Part shown: one piece after another, positions 8,807 through 17,259 of the stretch
Numbering within the stretch: position 1 is the first letter of the stretch
Layout: the number at the start of each line of letters is the position of its first letter
NCBI GenBank assembly: GCA_046293395.1
Contig: JBKBOU010000001.1
Location: forward strand, 806,001 to 870,000
Direction of reading: 5' to 3'
Source of the DNA: CAYNRA01 sp046293395
GTDB taxonomy: Bacteria; Bacteroidota; Bacteroidia; Cytophagales; Spirosomataceae
DNA: 64,000 nt
The notes under the pieces: model-generated
What the model was told of the DNA's origin: nothing
The model's input: only the letters and a program-made list of their open reading frames with translations
Databases searched by the model: none
Made by a program: the position numbers and the translations under genes

Positions 8807-9952
8807 TTAATAAAGAGGGTTTGGGCTAAAACACAGCACGAAAATACCCAATGAAAGCCAACCAATAATCTGACGACCTAGCCCAAGCGGTTGGTCGTTT
8901 GTTGTACTTGGGTGATAAATTCCCATCACCCGACCGAGTAAGAAACTAAAAGCTAAAAACCCACTGTATCCTTCCCAATTGGGTAAAAAATAATGGAGAA
9001 TTACTTGCGCAATTACCACGATGAGCGTCAAGAGAAGATTCGTGATGGGATACGATGTAATGCGTGAAAAACAGAGGTAAATAAAATAGACATAGAGAAA
9101 AAATTGACCAACCAAACCAAGATATTCCTCGTCTGCAATCGTCATGAACTCTTCCATAGAAAATAGACCTAGCCCTGAGTAAAAGACGAGAGAAACAAAA
9201 AAGATGGGTGAAACAATATCAAATGCTTTTTTACCAATTAATCCATACAAAATATGTCCACCATCTAATTGACCAATCGGAATGAGGTTCAATGCGGTGA
9301 AGAAAAGACCTAAATAGCCGGCTAATAAAAAAGGATAATGAATGACTTCATTTGGATGAGGCATAAGAGCGGGGTCAGCCAAATAGGTTCTAAGTAAATA
9401 AAAGAGGAGGTTATCTCCCAAACGTACGAACTCAGAAGCATCTTTTTGGATATAGACAAACTCACCATAATGCGGACCAAAAGGAATATATTCGGGATGG
9501 ATTTGCATGACATACTCCCAAGTAGGCAGATGAGTAAATCCCCAAAGTAAAACACCTACTGCAACGAAAAAACCAGCCAAAGGCCCCGCATAACCAACAT
9601 CAAAAAAGTCTTTACGAGACATTCGTTTGCTTTTAATTCGGATAAATGCACCAAGTGTACCGATGCTTGTTAAAATACCCACATAAAAAGGAATATAGTA
9701 AGGAAGAGTTACCTTAACACGCTTCGCTTTAGCCATAAAAAAGTGACCAAACTCATGCGTTGTCAGAAAACCAAGAAAAGGGATTGAAAAATAAAAGCCG
9801 GCAAGAAATTCATCCCAACCCATAGCTCCGGAGGAGAACCAAAAAGACTTTCCTTCTATCCATTCAGCACCTGCCAAAGTGGTCGTTAAAATCGTTAAAA
9901 AAAACAAAACGACTTGGATTACGAGGCGGATAGTAGCGGGTTGTGGGCGCAT
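8807..9952 (-). CDS. Site-2 protease family (M50) membrane metalloprotease
   Basis: Intramembrane zinc metalloprotease. The HEFGH motif (H66, E67, H70) lies in an early membrane segment, and the third ligand motif reads NLIPIGQLDGGH (residues 222-233), matching the LDG motif of the family. About nine hydrophobic segments are visible across 381 aa. No PDZ domain is seen, so it is not the RseP type; it resembles the plant EGY/short SREBP-type branch. It lies 11 nt after the HAD hydrolase and 8 nt before the acyltransferase. The substrate is unknown. Confidence 0.9.
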   Translation of the reverse strand: MRPQPATIRLVIQVVLFFLTILTTTLAGAEWIEGKSFWFSSGAMGWDEFLAGFYFSIPFLGFLTTHEFGHFFMAKAKRVKVTLPYYIPFYVGILTSIGTLGAFIRIKSKRMSRKDFFDVGYAGPLAGFFVAVGVLLWGFTHLPTWEYVMQIHPEYIPFGPHYGEFVYIQKDASEFVRLGDNLLFYLLRTYLADPALMPHPNEVIHYPFLLAGYLGLFFTALNLIPIGQLDGGHILYGLIGKKAFDIVSPIFFVSLVFYSGLGLFSMEEFMTIADEEYLGLVGQFFLYVYFIYLCFSRITSYPITNLLLTLIVVIAQVILHYFLPNWEGYSGFLAFSFLLGRVMGIYHPSTTNDQPLGLGRQIIGWLSLGIFVLCFSPNPLY

Positions 9953-9963
9953 GTTCGGGTAGA

Positions 9964-10605
9964 TTATGTTTTCAAAATAGGGCTAAAATCAACATCTAGC
10001 ATCGTGAGAGAACTAGGCTGAATCAAAATAGTTTGCCAGCCTACTTGGTTAGCGGCCTCCACGTTTGCTTTATTATCGTCTAAAAAAAGTACTTCACTGG
10101 GCATTGCACCTAAATCATCTAAGACGTAGTTGTAAATGGCTGTGTCGGGCTTCCAAAGTCCAATTTCGTACGACATATATGCTTTCGTAAACAAGTCTCT
10201 TACATCACGAACGCCAGCAGACTTGTATAGAATCTGGTTTGCCGCCCGTATGTGCATATCATTTGTATTACTAAGAAGGTAAATGGGAATAGACTCGCGA
10301 AGTGTAAGCAGAAACTTGATTCTTTCTACTGGAATATCGAGTAAGAGTGCATTCCACGCCTGGTCTATTTCGTAATCATTGAGAGGAAAACCCAGTATTT
10401 GTCGGATAGCATCCCGAAACTCATCTTCTTCAAAAAGACCTGTTTCATAGCGTTTGAACACCTCATTTTCTTCAAAGAGTTCCACCACTTTTTCCTCTGT
10501 TTTACCGCAGAGTTGCGCAAACGCTCTATACGTTTTGGGAACGTCAATATTAATAATGACATTCCCAAAATCAAAGATAATTACTTTCGTATTTTTTAAA
10601 ATCAT
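9964..10605 (-). CDS. HAD family hydrolase
   Basis: Haloacid dehalogenase superfamily phosphatase-like enzyme of 213 aa. Motif I is DFGNV with the nucleophile D12. Motif II is LLSNTND. The motif III/IV region has a lysine in GLWKPD and the acidic pair in FLDDNKANVEAA. The helical cap between motifs I and II is the small C1 type of the epoxide-hydrolase/YihX-like subfamily. It may act on a sugar phosphate (YihX dephosphorylates glucose-1-phosphate), but substrate cannot be told from sequence. It is 6 nt after accA in the same operon. Confidence 0.88.
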   Translation of the reverse strand: MILKNTKVIIFDFGNVIINIDVPKTYRAFAQLCGKTEEKVVELFEENEVFKRYETGLFEEDEFRDAIRQILGFPLNDYEIDQAWNALLLDIPVERIKFLLTLRESIPIYLLSNTNDMHIRAANQILYKSAGVRDVRDLFTKAYMSYEIGLWKPDTAIYNYVLDDLGAMPSEVLFLDDNKANVEAANQVGWQTILIQPSSLTMLDVDFSPILKT

Positions 10606-10611
10606 GTATGC

Positions 10612-11565
10612 TTATTCTTCAAAAACACCCATTTGACAAAATTTATCAATACGTTGGTCAACGCGCGTTTGTGCGTCTATTTTTTGAAGTTTTTCTATCT
10701 CTGAGAGGATTGTTTTCTTCAAAATCAAAGCCATTTCATTCCAGTTGGTATGTGCGCCGCCGATAGGTTCTTTGATAATATCGTCTATCAATTTATTTCC
10801 TTTCATATCTGTGGCAGTCAATTTGAGTGCTTCGGCTGCTTGTTCTTTGTAATCCCAGCTACGCCAAAGAATCGAGGAGCAAGATTCGGGAGAAATAACG
10901 GAATACCATGTGTTTTCGAGCATCAAAACGCGGTCGCCGATAGCAATACCCAACGCACCACCGGAAGCACCTTCCCCGATAATTATACAAATAACGGGAA
11001 CTTTGAGTGTCATCATGTCGCGAATATTTCGGGCGATAGCTTCTCCTTGCCCTCTTTCTTCTGCTTCAAGCCCTGGAAATGCTCCTGGAGTATCAATAAG
11101 TGTCACAATGGGCACATTGAACTTTTCTGCCAAACGCATCAATCGAAGTGCCTTTCTGTATCCTTCCGGATTAGGCATCCCGAAATTGCGGTACTGGCGT
11201 TCTTTGGTTTTTCGACCTTTTTGCTGCCCAATAATCATCACAGATTGACCATCTATATTCGCGAAACCACCCACAATAGCAGGGTCGTCCTTAACAGTTC
11301 TATCCCCATGCAACTCATGAAATTCCTGACAGATAAGTTCAATATAATCTAACGTATAAGGTCTATCTGGATGTCTTGAAAGTTGAACACGCTGCCATCT
11401 CGTCAGATTCTGAAACGTCTCTTTTCGTAAATCTTCGATGCTTTGCGTAAGCGTCCGGACAGCCTCACTGACATCCACGTTGTTCATGGAGGCAAGCTTC
11501 TTCATGTCCTCTAGTTTCGCTTCAAGGTCAGCGATGGGTTTTTCAAATTCGAGTAATGTTCTCAT
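10612..11565 (-). CDS. accA: Acetyl-CoA carboxylase carboxyltransferase subunit alpha
   Basis: Alpha subunit of the carboxyltransferase that, with AccD, moves carboxyl from biotin to acetyl-CoA to make malonyl-CoA for fatty acid synthesis. Typical AccA blocks are visible: a coiled N-terminus with FEKPIADLEAKLEDM, the LSRHPDRPYTLDYI segment, GDRTVKDDPAIVGG and the oxyanion region EGASGGALGIAIGD. The length of 317 aa is typical. accD is not in the window. The gene follows the beta-CASP nuclease by 21 nt and precedes the HAD gene by 6 nt. Confidence 0.97.
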   Translation of the reverse strand: MRTLLEFEKPIADLEAKLEDMKKLASMNNVDVSEAVRTLTQSIEDLRKETFQNLTRWQRVQLSRHPDRPYTLDYIELICQEFHELHGDRTVKDDPAIVGGFANIDGQSVMIIGQQKGRKTKERQYRNFGMPNPEGYRKALRLMRLAEKFNVPIVTLIDTPGAFPGLEAEERGQGEAIARNIRDMMTLKVPVICIIIGEGASGGALGIAIGDRVLMLENTWYSVISPESCSSILWRSWDYKEQAAEALKLTATDMKGNKLIDDIIKEPIGGAHTNWNEMALILKKTILSEIEKLQKIDAQTRVDQRIDKFCQMGVFEE

Positions 11566-11586
11566 CGATACTTCTTTCTTCTGAGT

Positions 11587-13011
11587 TTAAAGTTCAAATG
11601 TTTGGTGATAGGAAGGAATTTCAACATTGGAAAAACCTTTTTCAGCCAAAACACCTTTAAAATGCTCCATAGAGGATTCTTCTCCATGTACCAAAAAGAC
11701 TTTTTTGAGTGATTCTGGTCTTTGTTGTTCGACAAAGTTAATCAAATCGTTTAAATCACCATGCCCACTGAATACATCAATTTTTTCGATTTGTGCTTGA
11801 ATCGCGTGCTTTTTATTATTTATTGTCAATTCTTTTTGTTCTCTGTGCAGCAGTTTATACCCGATTGTCCCTTCCGTTGCATACCCAATCATAAGGATTG
11901 TCGCATACGGATTCTCAATATTTTGTTCGATGTGGTATTCTACCCGCCCACCTTGTACCATCCCAGAGGAAGACAAAATAATGCAGGGCTCACCATGGTT
12001 TGACACTTCTTGGCTTTCCTTTGTGGACTCCAAATAATGCAAATTAGCAAAGTCAAACAAATGCTCATTTTCTTCTTTAAACTCCCGCGCCTCTTTGTTC
12101 AAAAGTCGATGGTATTTTTCATACACTTTGGTAGATGCCTTACCTAATGGACTGTCAGTAAAGACTTTAATTGGCTCAACCTCGTGATTTTCATACAATT
12201 TATTGAGCGTATAAAGCATCGCTTGCGTACGTCCTACGCTGAAAGCCGGAATAATAAGACGACCTGGTTTATCAATACATGCTTCTTTAATAACGCGCTT
12301 CAATGCTTCTTCTGGAGAAATTTTATCCTGGTGGTATCTGTTGCCGTAAGTGGTTTCCATCACCAAATAGTCCACGTCTGGAACAGGCTGAGGGTCAACG
12401 AGTAAAGGATAATTTTGTCTTCCTATGTCCCCCGAAAAACAAATTTTCTTGATTTTCCCCTCATCCCAAATTTCTAAAATTACGTGTGCTGCACCCAATA
12501 AATGGCCCGCCGGAACAAATTGAACCGAGCATCTATCATGGAATTTAAACGTGCGACCGAACTCAATAGGCACAAAATTAGATATAGCCTCTTCTACTTG
12601 CCGTCCAAAATAGAGTTCCTCACTATCAATACTCTTTGTCTTTTTCGACTTTTTCTTACTTTTTTGTATGGATTTTAATTTTTTCTGGTTAATTCTCGCA
12701 GCGTCTTGTAATAATAAATCTGTTAATTCTAACGTAGGATTTGTACACAAAACCTGACCTTCGTACCCTTCACGATACAAATTTGGAATCTGACCAGAGT
12801 GGTCAATGTGCGCATGAGTCAAGATGACCAAGTTGAGAAGTGAGGCTTCAAACGGAAAAATACCAAACTGACTTTCCTCTCTTTGTTCATCTCTAGATTT
12901 TCGGTCTAGATTGACGCCACAGTCCACCAAAATTTTATATCCATCCGATAATTCGAGCAGAAACATACTGCCAGTTACTTGCCTTGCAGCACCAAAAAAT
13001 GTTAATTTCAT
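11587..13011 (-). CDS. Beta-CASP metallo-beta-lactamase family RNA nuclease
   Basis: Member of the MBL-fold beta-CASP group of RNA-processing nucleases (YsiI/TTHA0252 and CPSF-73-like). The zinc motif is THAHIDH (residues 65-71). Later motifs include AGHLLGAAH, the FSGDIGR segment, and the beta-CASP and RMMBL regions ending in FSGHGDL and VHGEESS. The size of 474 aa matches stand-alone family members. A lysine-rich stretch around residues 110-125 is an insertion. It is the first gene of the operon. RNA as substrate is inferred from the family. A TATCTTTG box lies 55 nt upstream on the minus strand. Confidence 0.9.
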   Translation of the reverse strand: MKLTFFGAARQVTGSMFLLELSDGYKILVDCGVNLDRKSRDEQREESQFGIFPFEASLLNLVILTHAHIDHSGQIPNLYREGYEGQVLCTNPTLELTDLLLQDAARINQKKLKSIQKSKKKSKKTKSIDSEELYFGRQVEEAISNFVPIEFGRTFKFHDRCSVQFVPAGHLLGAAHVILEIWDEGKIKKICFSGDIGRQNYPLLVDPQPVPDVDYLVMETTYGNRYHQDKISPEEALKRVIKEACIDKPGRLIIPAFSVGRTQAMLYTLNKLYENHEVEPIKVFTDSPLGKASTKVYEKYHRLLNKEAREFKEENEHLFDFANLHYLESTKESQEVSNHGEPCIILSSSGMVQGGRVEYHIEQNIENPYATILMIGYATEGTIGYKLLHREQKELTINNKKHAIQAQIEKIDVFSGHGDLNDLINFVEQQRPESLKKVFLVHGEESSMEHFKGVLAEKGFSNVEIPSYHQTFEL

Positions 13012-13066
13012 TCAATATATATGTAGTTGGATAGAATCCAATCGATTAATTTTATTTTCAGAACCG

Positions 13067-13074
13067 CAAAGATA
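13067..13074 (-). promoter_or_regulatory. Bacteroidetes -7 box for the beta-CASP/accA operon
   Basis: Minus-strand TATCTTTG, followed by C, matches the TAnnTTTG consensus and sits 55 nt before the start at 13011. No convincing -33 TTG is seen at the usual spacing. Confidence 0.4.
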
Positions 13075-13121
13075 ACAATATAATTGTTCATCGTATTGTT
13101 TGTACCTAATCCAAAAATCAG

Positions 13122-14510
13122 ATGCTTTTTTCTCTTATCCTGTTTATTTCTACGATTTTATTCACCGATTCACTTCAAAACAAAGTAGAAAAATTTCAAA
13201 ATTCACTTCAGATGAAGCATTCAACTGTCGTTGCAAGCGTTTGGAATAACACAAAAAAGGAGCAAGTTGTTGGTTTCAACGCAGAAAAGTGGATAAGTCC
13301 AGCATCGACCTTAAAACTTGTCACGACAGCCACGGCGTTTTCTCTTTTAGACAGAAAACAACCTTTTACAACATCTTTTCAATTGAGCGGAAGTATTCTA
13401 AATGATGAGCTAGTAGGTGATATTGTCGTTTATCCGTCTGGAGACCCAACGTTTGGTTCGCCCAGATGGCCAAGCAAAAATGTATATAAAGAAATTTGTG
13501 ATGCACTCCTTGCACGAGGTATTCGACGTATTTCAGGACAAATTCGTCTTTCGGTTATACATTCACCTGAAATTCCTGACGGTTGGATTTGGGGTGATAT
13601 TGGCAATTATTACGGAGCTGTTCCTCATTTCTTCAATTATGCGGAGAACAGTTTTACAACGTATTTTGAAGGGGCAAAACAAGTAGGAAAGCCCGCCAAA
13701 ATCTCTGGTTTTTCTCGAAATCTACTCGGCTATCAGGCTCATAATGAAGTAATTACGGGAATGCAAGATTCAGGAGACCAAGTTATGATATATAGTTCTC
13801 CGTTATCCCAAACGATTTGGTTGAAAGGGACAGTTCCAGCTGGTAGTAGCCGCTTTCCGGTCAAGGGAACTCTACCAAACCCCTGGAAAACATTTTGCAC
13901 GGAATTGGCAGAATCCTTCAAACGCTATTCTATTTTTTTTATAGAAACAGAAACTCCTGATTACTCACCAGAGACACAACTGATTCAATTTCCTTCTCCT
14001 ACCCTATCAGAAATCGTTATATTATGTAACCAAGAAAGTATCAATTTGTATGCTGATGGGCTCTTGAAAGCGAGTTTTTCCGACAAAAATACGTATGCTA
14101 CATTTCTAGAAAGCACAGAGAAATTACGCACTTATTGGGAAAAGCAAGGGGCAGATTGGTCGGGTTTTCGCATGGAAGATGGCAGTGGTTTATCGAGTCA
14201 AAATTTAGTTCAGGCGGGAAGTTACAGCCAATTTTTAGGACAGCTGACGAATACGGCTTATTTTCAAGATTTTTTAAAAACCCTTCCACAAATGGGCGTT
14301 TCAGGTACTGTCAAAAATTTACCCAAGAGCAAGCGCCCAGTTTATGTAAAGAGTGGGACGATAAATGGGGTAAAAACGTATGCTGGTTTTGTGAAGAATG
14401 AGGCAGGTGAGTGGCTTACTTTTTTTGTTGGTGTAGATAGATATACCTCCAAGGAAGCGAAAGAAGTGCGAAAATTTCTAGTTAATTTTTTGGTCGAGCT
14501 TGGTGAGTAG
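13122..14510 (+). CDS. dacB: D-alanyl-D-alanine carboxypeptidase/endopeptidase (PBP4 type)
   Basis: Periplasmic class C penicillin-binding protein that trims or cleaves peptidoglycan cross-links. The N-terminus is a short hydrophobic export signal (residues 1-16). The active-site SxxK is S62-T-L-K65, the DGSGLS segment lies near residue 355, and the KSGT motif lies in the C-terminal part (PVYVKSGTINGVKTYAGF). The 462-aa length, with a large insertion between SxxK and the later motifs, is the DacB/PBP4 pattern rather than PBP5. It stands alone, divergent from the beta-CASP operon across 110 nt. Confidence 0.92.
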   Translation: MLFSLILFISTILFTDSLQNKVEKFQNSLQMKHSTVVASVWNNTKKEQVVGFNAEKWISPASTLKLVTTATAFSLLDRKQPFTTSFQLSGSILNDELVGDIVVYPSGDPTFGSPRWPSKNVYKEICDALLARGIRRISGQIRLSVIHSPEIPDGWIWGDIGNYYGAVPHFFNYAENSFTTYFEGAKQVGKPAKISGFSRNLLGYQAHNEVITGMQDSGDQVMIYSSPLSQTIWLKGTVPAGSSRFPVKGTLPNPWKTFCTELAESFKRYSIFFIETETPDYSPETQLIQFPSPTLSEIVILCNQESINLYADGLLKASFSDKNTYATFLESTEKLRTYWEKQGADWSGFRMEDGSGLSSQNLVQAGSYSQFLGQLTNTAYFQDFLKTLPQMGVSGTVKNLPKSKRPVYVKSGTINGVKTYAGFVKNEAGEWLTFFVGVDRYTSKEAKEVRKFLVNFLVELGE

Positions 14511-14611
14511 GAGTCTAAATTACTGATTTTACGTCAAAAACATTTCTTTGTCCCGAAGATTCATTACATTCACACGCTTTTTTATCAATTGTCCCTCTAA
14601 TTTCTATTACC

Positions 14612-16960
14612 TTGAAATTAATTAGTCTCTTTTTAGCTGGATTTCTCTTGTTCTCTATTTCGTTTTTGAAAGCCCAAACAATCGAGCGACATCCTTATTT
14701 ACAACAGCCTACCCAAAAATCAATGGGAATACAATGGCGGTTTAGTGACCCAAGTAACGGCGCTGTTAGGTATTATTCCGTGAATAATCCAGGCGTTACG
14801 TTTGAAAAAAAAAATGATAAAATTCAAAAAGACCATTTTCTTGTTCTGACAGACTTGACTCCCAATTCAAGTTATAGATATGAGGTAAAAGGGAATAATG
14901 GTGTTTGGCAAAGTCATCCAGATTATTTTTTCCGTACCGCTCCCTCAGATATAAACCAGAAAATACGGATATGGGCTATGGGAGATTTTGGAGACTTGCG
15001 CAAACAAGACTACGTACGAACACAGACGGGTGTCCGTGATACCCATTTAAAAACAAAAGACAAACACACGGATTTGTGGCTTTGGTTAGGAGATATGTCT
15101 TATGGAAATAACAAAGACTATCTTATGCAAACGGGTGTTTTTGATTTTTTTGGCCCAAAAATACTTAGTAATACGCCCATTGTAACTGTACCCGGAAATC
15201 ACGAATATTACGAGAACAATGTATTTAATCGGCTTGATAGCCAAATCGTCTATTTTGACCTTGTCAATCCACCCGTAAGCGGCGAGGCGAATGGTCTTCC
15301 ATCCTATAACAAATCTTACTATTCTATGCGTTACGGCCCATTGCATATTATAGCACTAAATTCGTACGGGAAAGAGAATGGTAAACTTTTATACGACACA
15401 GATAGCAAACAATACCAATGGCTGAAAAAAGAGTTAGAACATTCAAAAGATGCACTTTGGAAGGTAGTTATTCTTCATCACCCACCCTATACCAAAAGAT
15501 CACACGATTCAGACGCAGAACAAGAACTCGTTCAAATAAGACAAGCTTTAGTACCCTTATTTGATGTCTATCATATAGATTTAGTTCTTACCGGGCATAG
15601 CCATGTTTACGAACGTTCTCATTTAATGGCAAATCATTTAGGACATTCAAGTGAATTTCTGCCTGCAACACATATAAAACAGAACGTTACTGGGCGATAT
15701 ACATCGACAGAACCTCCGTATATCAATAAAAAAGAAGGTACCATTTATTGTGTTGTTGGATCAGGTGGGCGGTTAGAATTACCAGCCCGAAGTGGGGAAT
15801 CTCCGCACCCTACTTCTGTTTATTCTCAAATTGAAGTAGGTGGTTCTCTTCTTTTCACCATTGAAAACAACCGACTTGACGCACAATGGACTGCCTCCAC
15901 AGGTGAGATAATGGACCAATTTACTGTTTTCAAAAATGTAAATTCAACCATAAAAAAGAAGATTATTGAAAATGAAGTCGTTACACTTGAAGCATCTTGG
16001 CCGGGCAGTTACAGATGGAGCCACAACTCGGCTAAAACGAAAAAAATTCAACTACAAACAGACAAAAACATACAAATAACGGTTACAGATTCCTTAGGAT
16101 ATCTGAAAGATGTTTTTGAAATTGAAGTAGAACCCTTACCGCCGCTGAAAACAGTTAGTAGCCTTTTACAACCCAAAAGTTTTTATTGCCCTCTTGACAC
16201 CTTGACCATTTCTACCAAAATGACCCATTCACGTCCAGGATTAGTCTATAAACTTCAACTTTCCGATAAAAATGGAAATTTTGAACAACCCAGTTTAGAA
16301 ACAACTTGGTCAACGGAGCTGATGAAGGTCAGTTTACCAAACAGTATCCAAATTTCTGCTAACTATAAATTTAGGGTCATTCCCATGAATTTTACAAACT
16401 TTGAAAGTATCAGTACAGACCCTATCCAAGTATATAAACCCCTTCAGGTTACAACGGTTTCTCCCTCACAAATTCCTTATAATTCGACCATTGACCTTAC
16501 TTTTCAATCAGAAGGGTCTCTACCAGGTCGTGGACTAATCAATGCAACTATTCCTGTAACTATCGACAAGCAAAACCAAGCGTTTCAAGTAACCGTTCCG
16601 AGCAACTCAATGCAATATGAACTAACGGAGATACGAAATCAATGTGGTTTGGGTGTGGTTGACAAGAAAAAAGTGACCGTCTTAGCTCCTCTTCAGGCAG
16701 AACCAAGTCATACTACTGAACAATGGGTGATATTTCCAAATCCTACTGAAGATAAATTATATCTACAAATACCCAAAAATACCTCCGATTATTCGCTAAA
16801 GTTGGTTGACATATCTGGTATTTCTACCAAAATGACCGCAGAAAAAGTGACAGACTCACTTCTAGTATTGAACATAAACCAGTTAGCAAGTGGAAAATAC
16901 ATATTGGAAATCCAATCTGGTGCGCAAATCATCACGAAAACATTTATTAAACTTGATTAA
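14612..16960 (+). CDS. Secreted purple acid phosphatase-like metallophosphoesterase with T9SS sorting domain
   Basis: Predicted extracellular phosphatase. The start is TTG at 14612; it is chosen because it adds a clear signal peptide (residues 1-21, ending KAQ), which the next ATG (residue 38) would lose. An Fn3-like purple acid phosphatase N-domain (25-108) is followed by a calcineurin-like metallophosphoesterase domain with D125 in GDFGD, GDMSYG (160-165), GNHEY (195-199), HH (289-290) and GHSHVYE (328-334). The segment from about 450 to 700 is Ig-like. The last 75 residues, starting at IFPNPTEDKL, are a type A T9SS sorting domain ending in lysine- and threonine-rich strands. It would be exported through the outer membrane and anchored or released. 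The phosphate substrate is unknown. Confidence 0.9.
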   Translation: MKLISLFLAGFLLFSISFLKAQTIERHPYLQQPTQKSMGIQWRFSDPSNGAVRYYSVNNPGVTFEKKNDKIQKDHFLVLTDLTPNSSYRYEVKGNNGVWQSHPDYFFRTAPSDINQKIRIWAMGDFGDLRKQDYVRTQTGVRDTHLKTKDKHTDLWLWLGDMSYGNNKDYLMQTGVFDFFGPKILSNTPIVTVPGNHEYYENNVFNRLDSQIVYFDLVNPPVSGEANGLPSYNKSYYSMRYGPLHIIALNSYGKENGKLLYDTDSKQYQWLKKELEHSKDALWKVVILHHPPYTKRSHDSDAEQELVQIRQALVPLFDVYHIDLVLTGHSHVYERSHLMANHLGHSSEFLPATHIKQNVTGRYTSTEPPYINKKEGTIYCVVGSGGRLELPARSGESPHPTSVYSQIEVGGSLLFTIENNRLDAQWTASTGEIMDQFTVFKNVNSTIKKKIIENEVVTLEASWPGSYRWSHNSAKTKKIQLQTDKNIQITVTDSLGYLKDVFEIEVEPLPPLKTVSSLLQPKSFYCPLDTLTISTKMTHSRPGLVYKLQLSDKNGNFEQPSLETTWSTELMKVSLPNSIQISANYKFRVIPMNFTNFESISTDPIQVYKPLQVTTVSPSQIPYNSTIDLTFQSEGSLPGRGLINATIPVTIDKQNQAFQVTVPSNSMQYELTEIRNQCGLGVVDKKKVTVLAPLQAEPSHTTEQWVIFPNPTEDKLYLQIPKNTSDYSLKLVDISGISTKMTAEKVTDSLLVLNINQLASGKYILEIQSGAQIITKTFIKLD

Positions 16961-17259
16961 CAGACTTTTTCAACTGTAAAGAGATGTATTCATTCGACTT
17001 TAGGAAATGATTTGGAAAAAACAATTGAAGTATAGACAATAAATTACAAGCAAAATTCTTGTTAACTCAATCTAATCGAACCCTGTTTACACTACGTATT
17101 CATCTTTCAAGCAGACGAATATGAACGAACGAATAGACATTTTTAATCACCTAAATCAAACTGCTTTAAAAAGGTTTCACCCATTGAAAAGTGGAAAAAA
17201 TAGAGATTTAAAGTATCTTTAGGCTCATTTATTGAAACCACTTTAACCAAGATAACCCT
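16961..17259. other. Intergenic region upstream of the XRE regulator
   Basis: 299 nt without a confident gene. It holds a 33-codon open frame at 17121-17222 with no recognisable product, a near-match -7 box TATCTTTA (17214-17221), and an 8-bp inverted repeat, AGGCTCAT at 17221-17228 with ATGAGCCT at 17260-17267, that includes the regulator's start codon. No terminator was found after the phosphatase gene. Confidence 0.4.

Noticed and set aside
17121..17222. 33-codon open frame upstream of the XRE regulator
   Set aside because: No recognisable motif, no promoter or leader that fits, and the composition is ordinary for A+T-rich spacer.
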